DNA from: Parachlorella kessleri
Lineage: Eukaryota; Chlorophyta; Trebouxiophyceae; Chlorellales; Chlorellaceae
Reading direction: 5' to 3'
Assembly: GCA_001598975.1 (NCBI GenBank)
Contig: BBXU01000053.1
Span: 1-19,246 of the forward strand
DNA length: 19,246 bases
Positions 1 through 10,043 of the stretch are shown here, piece by piece. The position numbers were made by a program, and so were the translations under genes. Below the pieces are notes generated by a model. That model was not told the DNA's origin and did not search any database. It saw nothing but the letters and a program-made list of their open reading frames with translations. How positions within the stretch are numbered: the stretch's first letter is position 1; each line of letters opens with the position of its first letter.

Positions 1-336
1 TGGTGGTGGTGGGTGGGGGNGGGGGGCGCACGCGAGTGCAGTTGCTTGCAGGGCGGGGCCTGATGGTTTTTGTGAGGGAGGAGCAATTCAAGGTGGCTGA
101 ATTGTTGAGATGAGGGACTTGTGTAGTAGGGGTCTGTTACTCTGGGCGCTGCGCGGCTGACCAGGAAAAGCAGCAGTCCGGGGAGGGAGCAAGCGGGGTG
201 TAACCCATCACGCGTTCTCGCCCCAACCAATCTCCTGTCTGCGGGTCCTTAACTGCCGATCCAAGGTGCACTGGCATACACTGCCCTGCGGCCTGCCCTG
301 CAGCGACTGCCCTCCCCAGCTGCTGCCTGGCTGCAG
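1..336. other. Intronic or upstream sequence of the permease gene; no coding seen
   Basis: I found no stretch here that continues the UPF0014 permease upstream of its first visible exon at 337. The region is probably the intron before that exon, ending in a CTGCAG acceptor at 331-336. It opens with a TGG/GGG low-complexity run containing one undetermined base (position 20), so the left edge may be poorly assembled. Short open frames on both strands have no recognisable motif and I treat them as chance. Confidence 0.5.
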
Positions 337-2716
337 GACGTGACAAGGTCGAGTCGCTGCTGGCCATGGGAGCAACTCGTCTGGAGGCCACCCGAGAGCT
401 GATTCAGCGCTCCACCCGGGTGGCCCTGACGCCCATCCTCAACCAGATGAACGTGGTGGGCGTGGTGAGTGTGAGCCGGGGCGGCGGCAGGCGCTGGGCG
501 GCCGGCTTGGCCTTGCACAGGGCGTGCATGGGCCGTGTGGGTGGGTGGGTGGGTGGGCAGTACAGGGGGGGCCACCTTTGTCAGCCGCACTAGGGCTTGG
601 TGTGCATGACTTGCTTGTTGGGCGTGCCTAGTTTCTCGTTCTATCTCTGTGGATCTCCTCCTGGCTTCCTGTTGAGAAGTTTGTTTCGTAGCTGCTTTGA
701 TATTGAGGAGATGTGCTGGTTGCATCTATTCGGTCACAAAAGAGCAGCAGCACTGCCGTAAATGTCTCGGGAACATGACAAGGCCTCTGTAAGTTTTGGT
801 GACGCAGGTGTCCATCCCGGGCATGATGACAGGTGAGGGCTGGTAGCTAGAGCCAAGGCTCACAGCCAGGTCACAGTTTTCTCTCCATATATTTTATTTA
901 GCAAAACAAAGCATGCATTGATCATGACGTTCACCGGAGGCCTCGCTTTCATAGGGTGCTGCACTGTTCTGGTTGTGGCTGGTGCGCAAGGTGCTCCTGC
1001 AGAGCTACGGTGTTAACCTCCCTGCCTGGTGCCCGCCGCCTGCAGGACAAATCCTGGGTGGCTCCGACCCCGCTACCGCAGCCCGCTATCAAATCATCAT
1101 CATGGTGAGCCCAGCCATCTGACTGTCATGACGTGTAAGCTTGCGAGCCTTTGGTCTCCCCTGCTGGCCCCGCTGCACCTCCCAGTCGCTGGCTGACCAG
1201 ACGCTTGAACTTAGCAACTGTAGGGTTTTTAGGGGTTAGGGCGCTCCTGCTGTATATCGGCTGGTAGGGGTGGCTTTGCTCTCACTGCTGCCTACCTGCC
1301 GGTGCAGCTTGGCCTCGTGTGGGTGGCCTTCGCCCTTGGGTTTTTATTTGGGGTGGCAGGTAATGCGATCAGAGAGGAGTTACGGGTATACTGGGCCGTC
1401 AGGGTTTAATGCAGGGTTTTCATCAAGATGGAATGTGTAAATTATGGACAGACTTCTAGATACATGTTTTCTAGTCCTATTGATTTTGCTGTGTTCCTCC
1501 TCCCTGGTGCCTGCCACAGTTCCTGATTGGGGCTACCACCGCCATTGCGTCTGTCTTCACCATCTTCACGGCTGTGTTCTCCATCGTGGATGACAAGTGA
1601 GCCAGGGGTGGCTGCGCTGGCCGAGGGCCTTTGAGTCCGCGGGGTGAAGGCCGGTACCTGCAACCCAGGGAGGGTTGCTGGGGAGCGCGTGTTCGATTGC
1701 ATCGTGGGGGCTGAATGCATTGCCTAATCCATCATCAAGTGCGTTCATGTGTGAGCAGTACCTGGGCATGTGCCCGCCCGAAACCTCGCCTCCACTGTCA
1801 GTGCTAGTTTACTATCTTCAAGGGGGGGCGGTTTGTTGCCATACCACACCTTGGTTCTCTGGTTGGCCTCGTTTGGAACCCTTTCAGGGGCGTTTGCATG
1901 CAAATGGGCTGCTAGAGTGGTGGGGGCTGTGTTTGACGCACCTTCACCCCGTCCCTGCTGACAAGGTTGTGGTGTGCAGGCAGCGGTTGCGGGCGGAGCG
2001 GCTGCATGCCAAAGCTGGCACGGCCAAAGGGGCGGTGGCCTTCATCGGGGAGCAAATCACCTCGGTGAGTCGCCGTGCTACTGGGCTCGCGGGCCCATCC
2101 CAGACTGCAAGCCAGGCGTGGTACCCGATGAGTAAGAGTCCAGCTGGGCGGAACCAGTCATTACTGTGACAACTGTGCCACGAGCTGTGGTGCTACTTAC
2201 TGGAACTCGTCCACTGGACTCCTTGGTGTTCCCACCGTGCCTGATTGGAGCAAGGCCTTGCCTTGGGGAGTCAGCTTGACTACTCCCTCGGGCTCTGTGG
2301 CTTGTCCTGCACATGGACACTTTGCGGCCTGCCGTGCTGGCGCGTGCCAACAGTTGCTCTGCTCCCCATCCCTGCAGGGCTGGAGCGCCACGCGCCGCGG
2401 GGTCTCCCGAGTGTCCACCCGCGTGCGCACTGCCTTTGGGGCAGCCACGCCGCGCGGCGGTGGCGGCGGGGGCTCCCGCCAGCGCCACGCGTTTGGCAGG
2501 GCCGGCTCCGCCGCCGGCGGCAGCGAGGGCGGCCAAGCCTACAGCCAGGTGCCTGCAGATGAAGGCAGGGATGGGGAGGAGGGCGGAGGCGGCAGCCGGC
2601 CTGCGCTGCGGGAGGTGGTGGTTGGGAACTGTAGCGGCCGTGCAGACGGGCTGGCGGGGCAAGGGAGTTTGTCGCCGCGGCGACCCCTACTGGACGGGCA
2701 GCCAGGCAGCCCCTGA
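337..2716 (+). CDS. UPF0014 family ABC transporter permease (FetB/ALS3/STAR2-like), 5' partial
   Basis: This is an integral membrane permease of the UPF0014 family. Members include bacterial FetB (metal export) and plant ALS3/STAR2 (aluminium tolerance, pairing with a separate ATPase). Exons by frame and phase are 337-464, 808-832, 1046-1104, 1520-1596, 1980-2064 and 2378-2716, with GT-AG junctions throughout. Seen in the spliced product: a cytosolic segment with LLAMGATRLEATREL, then the family hallmark NQMNVVGVVSIPGMMTGQIL, GGSDPATAARYQ, and a hydrophobic span (FLIGATTAIASVFTIFTAVF) before a basic loop (KQRLRAERLHAK). About 124 residues match the family. The last exon adds about 112 residues rich in Gly, Arg and Ala, with no motif I recognise. 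The N-terminal membrane segments lie before the window or in unrecognised exons. Family assignment is firm; substrate is not deducible. Confidence 0.85.
539..558 (+). repeat. GGGT tetranucleotide repeat in a permease intron
   Basis: About five tandem GGGT units lie in the intron after the 337-464 exon. They satisfy the simple G-quadruplex pattern. The run may vary in length between strains; no other role is visible. Confidence 0.7.
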
Positions 2717-3518
2717 GGTCTCTGTGTTGTTTGGGGTGGCAGCTACCAGGGAGCCTTGGAAAAGTAGGCGGCGGGTGGCATTGTGGGCAGGGCGACAGCA
2801 TTGTGGCATGTGAAGGACTTTGGCGGTGGCAGGGCAAGACAAGTCGAGGGTTAGCGCAGGGATCGCTATGCAGGTGGTTTCCGGAGGGTTTGTGAAGGTG
2901 CGTTCGGTATCTATCTGTCCAAGTAGGCTCTTCGACTGTGGAGGGTGGTTGCAAGGCAGGTCTTCTTTGTGCTCGTTGGCTTTTAATAAGTTCAAGATGT
3001 TGGGTTCCTTGTACATGTTGTCCTGGCTTTCTCCCCATCACGGATCGGCATACGAAACCCCTCTATGTGGTGATCTTTGATGAAAAGTTCAGCATCTTCC
3101 GCTGTAGCTTAAGTCTCCCTAAAGGGAATAAGGGTGCAGGCACAAAATACTACTGCAGGCAGTCTCAGGCTTGCAACCCTGGCCATGTGTCCAATAACAA
3201 CCCTTGCTAGTTGCGAGTGCAGTGATAAATAAACGCAGTTACTGGTAGTCTGTTAGTGAGTTAATAGCGGAGGGCCTCTGCTACTGTGAGGTCTGAAGAG
3301 TCACGAAGCAGGGAGGCAGAGCAGGTGCAGCAGGCGTAGCAGTATGGCAGCAATGATCACACTCCAGGGTGTAAAGAGGGTGCAATTGCTCAAGTTGATT
3401 GCTTGGTAACATACCCTCAAACTCCTTGCATTCTTGCATCGCTGCATGCATTGCATGGGCTGTTGCTCTAGGCTCAGTAGACACCTGTTGGTGGTAGCAA
3501 GCTTGTGCATCGTGCATC
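2717..3518. other. 3' UTR of the permease gene and PWP1 upstream region
   Basis: These are about 800 bp without a supportable coding region. A TGTAA at 3370-3374, the usual chlorophyte polyadenylation signal, could end the permease transcript about 650 nt after its stop. That would leave roughly 145 bp for the PWP1 promoter and leader. Short open frames such as 2820-3080 carry no motif and I do not call them. Confidence 0.4.
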
Positions 3519-6500
3519 ATGATATCATCGCTGTGCTTCATACCCAAAGGCGTTGCCAAGGCTGAGCCCGAGCAGGCGACCCTCACTGAAGAGGAGCTTG
3601 CCGCACTCAAGGCAGCCGCAGGGCAGGAGGGCGCTCAGGTGTGGGCGAAGGGTTTTATCAACGTGACAGACTTTGAGGCCACCGGCCGTCCGTCCTGAGG
3701 AACATATGTGCAGATGTGGAAACTTTCCTGCTCTCACCTGGTGGTGAGCTAAGTATTACCTGCTCCAGGCAGAGGATGGTGAGGAAGATGAAGAGCCCAG
3801 CGATAGTGAGCCCAGCGATGGCGATCCCTCTGAAGACTCTGACGAGGAGATGGACGAGGCCCAGCAGGTGGCCAGGGCCAAGGCCGTGGCAGCGTCGCTC
3901 AAGAGCACTGGCGGCGGCAGCACCGGGGTCGCCCCCGGCTCCGAAAGCCTGGCGGCGGCACTGGCAGAGCTGGATATGGAGCACTACGATGACAGCGATG
4001 ACGAGGCTGGTGCGGTGGACCTAATTTTGGGTTCCGGCACGCCTGGTGAGTGGGCGAGTGGGCAGCCTGCCTCCCGCGCTGCTTGGCTGTGCAGCGGTTG
4101 GCAGGGTGCAAGCAAGGGGCCGCTTGGTTTTAAATACTGGTGATCGGGCACTGCATGCAGCCTATTGAAATCCACAGCAGCCTGGCACCTAAAGCATTTG
4201 ACCGCTTCGTATACGGTGGCCTGCTGCCTTGCGGAGACAATGACCCGCTTTGCCTCTCGCTCCTTATGCCTGTTCCACGTGCTTGCATGCCCTCTTGCTG
4301 CTCCTCCCAGGCATGGCTTTCCACAGGAACCCCGAACACGACCCATACCTCCGACAGGCTGGTGGGCAGGGGGCCGACGAGGACGACAGCGCGAGCGAGG
4401 CCGAGGACTTGCGGCTGCAGGAGAACGACCTGCTCATCCTGGCAGCGCGCAATGAGGATGATGTCAGCTATCTGGAGGTGGGTGGAGGCTGAGCTGGAGG
4501 GAGGTTACATGGGAGAGAGGCGTTTGCAGGCACAGACGTGCGTAGGGTTTCCTGGAGGCCTGGGAGGTTTTGGGTTCGGGTTGCATCGGAGAAAAGGGCG
4601 AGGCCTGTAGCCAGGGGTGGAAAGGCTGACTGATGCCAGGCTGTGCCTGTCCGTAGGGTCACATGTTTACCTAGCTTCTACTTTATCGACTCTATTCGTG
4701 GCAAAGATACCGTCCTCCCTGCCAGCCTGGGCTCTGTGCCACGTGCAGGGCTTACACATGGTGTCGTGGTGGGCCAGCGTTGCAGGGCGCTCACCCCAGT
4801 GCCCTGCTTGCTCGCTGGGCCGGCGACACTTGCTGTTGTCCTCACTGCGCCTGGGCTGCGCGCTCCTGCTGCTGCAGGTGTGGGTGTATGAGGAGGCGGA
4901 CGAGCGGGGGGAGGGCAACTTGTATGTGCACCACACCGTGATGCTGCCGGCCTTCCCCCTCTCTGTGGCCTGGCTGGACTGCGACCCCGGCGGCAGGGTG
5001 AGCTCATATTACGCACTACCTGTGTGCATAGCGTGACAGCTGGGCACAGGCTGGGGGGCCGGCAGAAGGACTGGGACATTCTCGACAGCAGGGCGAGCCC
5101 ATGGGGCAGCAGCTTGACGTTGCCCTCTGGGTTGCGCTGCCGCGTTCGCAGGCGCTGGGGCAGGGTTACGGGCATTGCAATACCTAATGCAACAGGTAGT
5201 ATCTGAGAACTCCAGGCACAGTTACTCATTTCCCGTAGTTCAAGGGCACATGCCAGTCGGTTGTTATGCACTGGGTGCACGGGGTCTTCTGCAAGACTCT
5301 CACCTGGTCAGGCCGGCAGCCTTGGCAAGGACTGTGGCCGCAAGGGGTCTGCCAATGGCGCCATGCAGACCGAGCGCGGCAACTTTGCAGCTGTGGGCAG
5401 CTTCGAGCCGGGCATTGAGATCTGGGACATGGACGTGCTTGACGCAGGTGCGCAACCAGTGTAGCCGATGGGCTTGGCAGAGCGTCTTACTGGACATAGC
5501 CGCGCTGACAGTTCCTGATTGATGTTCTTCCTGTCTGCAGTATGTGTCACCATACACAGACACTGTTGAACGCTCGACTGTTTTGCATACTTGGCACCTG
5601 CTATCTGCAGTCAAGCGTTGCAGCCTTCTGGCAGCTGATTGACACCATCAGTCTAGATTGGGCAAATCTGGAAGGTAGGCCGTATGTTTGTTCCCTGTGC
5701 TCCTCTCTGCAGTGGAGCCGGTGGCGACGCTGGGCGGCTTTGACTTGCCGGGTGTGCAGCAGCAGCAGGCGGAGGCGGAGCAGGAGGGCGGCGGCAGCAG
5801 CAAGGACAAGAAGAAGAAAAAGAAGAAAAAGGTGTGAAGGTGTACGTGATGCGACCCAGTGTCCCATTGGCATGCTTTTACGCAAGTCCCTGCATGCATT
5901 CGGTGCGGTGAGAAGGAGCCGGCGCAAAGCCTGGAAGCGGGGAGGAATGCCGAGCAACACTGTACTCGACTTTGTTTCAAGCCTATGAAGTGTGAATTCC
6001 TTGGTGCAGAAGGCCAAGCTGCTACCCCTGCGGCCCGACAGTCACGAGGACGCTGTGCTTGGCTTATCATGGAACCGGGAGTTTAGAAATGTGCTGGCCT
6101 CTGCCTCAGGTAGGCTGGTAGGCTGCAAAGCCCAGAAGGTTTTGCTCCTAGAAAAGCTGCTGCGAGCAACCGCCCACATGCTCATGGCTGCAGCGCGCAG
6201 CAGAAACTCGCAGCCGGAACGCTGTGCACCCAAGTCACTGGGGCTATGAGCAGCCTGCCCTCCCAGGCAACCCTCCAACTCTGTGCCACCCCTCCTGTGT
6301 AATGTGTAGCCCAGGCCGGCACGCACACCATCCCACTGTGCATCGCACCGTGACAATACTCATGCTCCTGGCTCAATGTCGCCCCGCTTGGTGCCCCCCC
6401 TGCTTGCGCCCCTGGTGCAGCTGACACGACGGTCAAGGTGTGGGACGTGGCCACGCAGCAGTGCCGGCACACGCTGCGGCACCACTTGGGCAAGGTGCAG

Positions 6501-7897
6501 GCGGTGGCATGGAACCCCGCGGAGGCGCCCGTCTTGCTGACAGGGGCATTTGACAAGCAGGCCTGCCTGGTGGGTGAGATGCTTGGCGTGCTTAGTGGGT
6601 CCTGCACCCTGTGTTTAGCAACCGCCAGTTGCAGGAGAGCGAGCATGTGAGGCCCGCTTGTGTGCAGTTGGCATGGCAAGATCTGCAGCGTGGGTGGGGG
6701 GGTGGGGGGCAGGTGGGGGGAGGGGGGCTGCCACACTTGTCCCAAGGGGGATAGGGGAGGCCATTTTCGCAGGAGGCACGCACGGCTATAAAACCCGCCC
6801 CAAGGTTGCGGTTCTGCTCAGCCCTGTACTGAAGGGTCTTGGTGGGCTGGCTGATGCAGCTGCTCGCAGCTGGGTCGGAATAAAGCCAGCGGGCGTGAGT
6901 GTGGTGTCATGGCCACTCCCTTCAGGTCGACATGCGGGCCCCCGAGGGCAATATGCTGAGCTGGCAGGTCAGCGCTGACGTGGAGGCGCTGACGTGGTCC
7001 CCCCACGACCCCACCCACTTCCTGGTGTCGTCAGAGGATGGCGTGGTGGCCTGCTTCGATGCCCGGCAGGTAGGGTGTGGTGCACTGTGGTGATAGGGTA
7101 GGCAGGCAGGCAGCCTGCAGGAAGCCACAACATGTGGGGAGGGGTGGATAGTGGTGTAGACGTTTGGTTGGGCCCGTAGGCTGCCGTATTATACTAGGGA
7201 AACTACGGGAGGACAGGTCGGCTGAAGGGCCATGTGGCCTGGACACTACCTTGCCTGCAGCAATGCTTGGAAAGCAGCAGGCCTCATGGCCGGCAAGCAG
7301 GGTGTTGCAGCGCCAGCTGGGAGCCAGGGGTGTCACACGGTGTCAACCCTTGACTGTGTTCCATCGCTTCAGGGTGCTGGGTCAGCGCCTCTGTACCGCC
7401 TTGCTGCGCATGACAAGGCCACCTCCGCGCTCAGCTTCTGTCCCACGGTGCCGGGCCTCCTCATGACAGCTTCCACGGACAAAAAGGTGCGCCCACACTT
7501 GCGCCCCAGCAGCAACGCCTTGGAGATGGCACATGTGCTGCGCTGACGGACTGAACCCCTCTACAGTCCATGCACACCTCAGTCGGACAATCACTTTAAA
7601 GAGCACTGGAAGAAGCTGCTGTGTGTATGTGTGCTGTGTATGCAGGTGAAGCTGTGGGATGTGTCGGGTCCTGCTCCATCCAAGCTTGCGGAGGAGGACC
7701 TCAAAGTGGGCGCTGTGTTTGCAGCCGGCTTCTGCGCTGACGCGCCCCTGGTGCTAGCAGCTGGCGGCTCCAAGGGGACCGTCTCTATATGGGACACTGC
7801 CACGAATGCTGCTGTGGCGGCCTATGTGCAGCGGCAGCAGCCGGTGGCAGCACCCGCAGCGGCAGCGGCAGGCACGGCAGCTGAGGATGGGCAATGA
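3519..7897 (+). CDS. PWP1: Periodic tryptophan protein 1 (PWP1) homologue, WD40 ribosome-biogenesis factor
   Basis: PWP1 is a nucleolar/nuclear WD40 protein needed for pre-rRNA processing and 60S assembly. Exons: 3519-3638, 3769-4045, 4311-4477, 4878-4997, 5369-5447, 5713-5831, 6010-6109, 6421-6569, 6926-7069, 7373-7486 and 7646-7897. Together they give 546 residues, within the usual range of about 500-580. The start MISSLCFIPKGVAKA matches the conserved PWP1 N-terminus, which fixes the ATG. An acidic stretch follows (residues about 41-70), then EHDPYL and NDLLILAARNEDDVSYLEVWVYEE. WD-like units include EPGIEIWDMDV (about 241-251), SHEDAVLGLSWN (305-316), DTTVKVWDV, GKVQAVAWNP, LMTASTDKKVKLWDV and GTVSIWDT. 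An insertion near 284-294 is a lysine run, probably nucleolar targeting. It ends in an Ala/Gln-rich tail. All junctions are GT-AG and in phase. Confidence 0.93.
6691..6727 (+). repeat. G-rich tract, possible G-quadruplex, in a PWP1 intron
   Basis: Successive runs of three to seven G separated by single T, CA or A bases lie inside the intron between the 6421-6569 and 6926-7069 exons. At least four G-runs are present, which meets the usual sequence rule for an intramolecular G-quadruplex on the plus strand (and so in the pre-mRNA). No function is shown. Confidence 0.6.
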
Positions 7898-8311
7898 TGT
7901 GCCGGCTAGGATGTTGTTCCTATACCTGACCTTGTCGCCAACTAGGCAGTGTGGGCTTGCAGGGCATAGGTTTGTTCATGTGCTGTTCTTAGTATTGTTT
8001 TTATGCGCTCTTCCTGCAGTATGCACCAGGTGTGGAAAACGCAAATTCCTCATCATTGAGTAGGGTGCGTGCAAGCTTCATTGATGAACTGCTTGGCCTG
8101 GGACCTCTTCTCAGAAGAACTGCTACTGCAAGATTTTGATGAGGTTCAAGTTGCATCCCGTTGGCCTGCACCCTAGACCACCTTGTACGGTCCTAGAAGG
8201 GGACGCCAGGCCAGAAACCCAAGGTTCAGACCAACAATACTCAGCCCTGGCTTCTTTCCCTTTCAATATATTTATATAAAGAAGTCCTTGGACTTTTTAA
8301 CCAAGCACACC
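7898..8311. other. PWP1 3' UTR and promoter of the eight-cysteine gene
   Basis: This 414-bp stretch lies between the PWP1 stop and the next start codon. I see no coding region and no TGTAA, so the PWP1 cleavage site is not located. The right end carries an A/T-rich TATA-like element at 8273-8280. Confidence 0.5.
8273..8280 (+). promoter_or_regulatory. TATA box (TATATAAA)
   Basis: A consensus TATATAAA lies in a local A/T-rich island 31 bp before the ATG at 8312. If it positions initiation 25-30 bp downstream, the leader would be only a few nucleotides. It is the clearest TATA element near any start codon in the window, and fits a strongly expressed secreted-protein gene. Confidence 0.55.
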
Positions 8312-9461
8312 ATGCAGAGGGGAGTCTTGCTGGCGCTCTTGCTGGTGGCTGCGTGCGCTGGAGCGAGTGAGTTTCGGTCCTCAAGGTTGGGAAGCCACCC
8401 CTGTTGTATGTTGTTGCGGTTTCCCAATAAGATGCACCATAAACCAAGCAGAACCAACTTTCTGTAGTAGGCTATCTGTCCCAACATTAGGCTTGGGTCT
8501 TGACCATCCCTACCACATCTGTGCCAGCCTGCTGCATTGCAAGTGGATGTGCCGGAACTCATGAAGTGATCACTGGGGTGCAGATGGCCAGGCATGCCTG
8601 CAGCAGGGCATCTCTTTGCTGTCAGACTGCAGAGCTGAGCAGGACTACATCACCAAGTAAGCGCAGCAAGGGCACAATGCTTGGGGGGCATGGTCGGTGG
8701 ACTGCTGTTCCATTGGGATATCCCCTGCTCATGCACCCGCATGGTGAAAGGTGCCTTGGCTGCATTTGGCAGAGATCTTATGCCAACCAGCTTGTAGCAC
8801 AGGCCGCATGCCAAGTACAGTGTACTACATCCTATGGGCCGGGCTCCGACCCCAAGTTTGCCCGAAGCGAAGTCGGTCGATACTGTGGGCCACGCAGGAG
8901 CTTCCCGCTGAACAGTGCAACCTCTCTGAGTGACCAACAGGCACAGAACATTCTGTCGGCTGCGCCCACTGGCTTGCCCAGCGCAAAGTGAGTCCCTCAG
9001 CTGCATGGGCGTGGGGTTGCTGGTGACAACAACCGCAACTGGATGCACTCAGTAGGCGCCTGGCACGTGCAAGACAGGATTGCCTGCCGTCACTTCTGTG
9101 CAGGGCATCTCCCTCTGCGTCTTGGCAGCAGCAAGGCTTCTTTTCAGTCCTTAGCTTGCCCTGAGCTTCTACCTGCCTGACACCTATTGGCACAGACACT
9201 CGGGGGATGCTCGGAGCGTGCCTTGCAAGTCCATATACACACCGACATTCCCTGTTACCCACTACACACCACTGTGAACAAGTCCTGCCCTGCAGGTGCT
9301 GCACATCTGCAACCAAGTTTGCGGGCCCCCCCGCCCAGTGCCAGTGCGACAAGCAGCTGCTGGCGGTGCTCCCCAGCGTCCAGGTGTCACCCCAAGGCCT
9401 GGCCGGCGTGCTCAAGTTCATCTCTGTATCGTGCAAGTTCGATGTGCCGGCATGCCCCTGA
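8312..9461 (+). CDS. Small secreted eight-cysteine protein, non-specific lipid transfer protein-like
   Basis: The model has three exons, 8312-8366, 8584-8656 and 9296-9461, with GT-AG introns and matching phases (1, then 2), giving 97 residues. Residues 1-18 are a classic signal peptide (MQRGVLLALLLVAACAGA). The mature part of about 78 residues has exactly eight cysteines: C23-X10-C34-X9-C44C45-X12-C58-X1-C60-X28-C89-X6-C96. The order C-C-CC-CXC-C-C is that of the prolamin/nsLTP fold, in which four disulfides hold a helical bundle around a lipid cavity. Length, secretion and the closing C-X6-C with a preceding proline (DVPAC) resemble 7-kDa type-2 nsLTPs; loop lengths differ. The second intron (639 nt) is the longest here and may hide a phase-neutral cassette exon at 8775-8987, which would break the simple pattern. 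Lipid binding is inferred from cysteine order only. Confidence 0.68.
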
Positions 9462-10043
9462 ATTGTGGCGAGCCTGGCAAGGTAGCAAGCATGTTGGAAA
9501 TCCGCAGCAACTTAGCATGGGCTCTCTTGATGCCCTGTCACGTTGTATAGAAGAATTGCACCTGGCCACCCATAAATAGTGATGGTCTCTTATCTTGTTT
9601 AGACGGGTGCATGCCATACTTATACTGGAGTCCTGTCCTCTGTGCGCATAGTACACCCTGGCTCTCTGTTGGCCTCACTTGTGGGAGACTCACGGCAGCA
9701 TGGTCAGGTGGCGGTATGCTGTTGGACACGAATAGACACTTATCTCGGAAGACTTGATTTCCAGCGACAACCCAATTGTGACAGGTAACCTGCCCAATAA
9801 TCATTCCTCGAAAGGCCAGCCCCATCTCCTCCAACACAACTTGGGTCTGAACCTACGCCTAACTACATGCCAGCCAATTTTATACACAAGCCCACACCAC
9901 CTGCCTACAGGTCACTACTTTGCTAGTATACACAGCCGGAATTGTACATGCCTACCTAACTGTGACATGTAAGGCTGGCATACGGCTCGCTGCGCTGGCA
10001 ACCCCTGCCCCCAGTGGCGCAGTAGCCTCTTTGCCTCCTCATG
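9462..10043. other. Convergent 3' regions of the eight-cysteine gene and the DDA1-like gene
   Basis: No coding region is supportable in these 580 bp. A TGTAA at 9968-9972 could end the plus-strand transcript about 510 nt after its stop, only about 70 bp from the DDA1-like stop codon. I see no TTACA (TGTAA on the minus strand) that would end the opposing transcript. Confidence 0.45.
9968..9972 (+). terminator. Putative TGTAA polyadenylation signal
   Basis: TGTAA is the canonical near-upstream poly(A) element in chlorophytes. Here it lies downstream of the eight-cysteine gene on the same strand, before the convergent DDA1-like gene. A five-base match is common by chance, so position and orientation carry most of the weight. 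Confidence 0.4.

Noticed and set aside
1620..1710. GTTCGATTGC resembling a tRNA B-box
   Set aside because: No A-box, acceptor stem or cloverleaf can be formed around it; it lies in a permease intron.
2280..3041. Long minus-strand open frame (253 codons) opposite the permease tail and 3' region
   Set aside because: No family motif; it mirrors the GC-rich coding exon and its codon pattern, and runs on into non-coding sequence.
6784..6793. TATAAAA motif
   Set aside because: It lies within a PWP1 intron between confidently placed exons, with no start codon of a gene downstream.
8080..8145. TGATGA boxes after PWP1, resembling a box C/D snoRNA
   Set aside because: The base before each box does not fit the C-box consensus, and no CTGA D-box or terminal stem is seen at a suitable distance.
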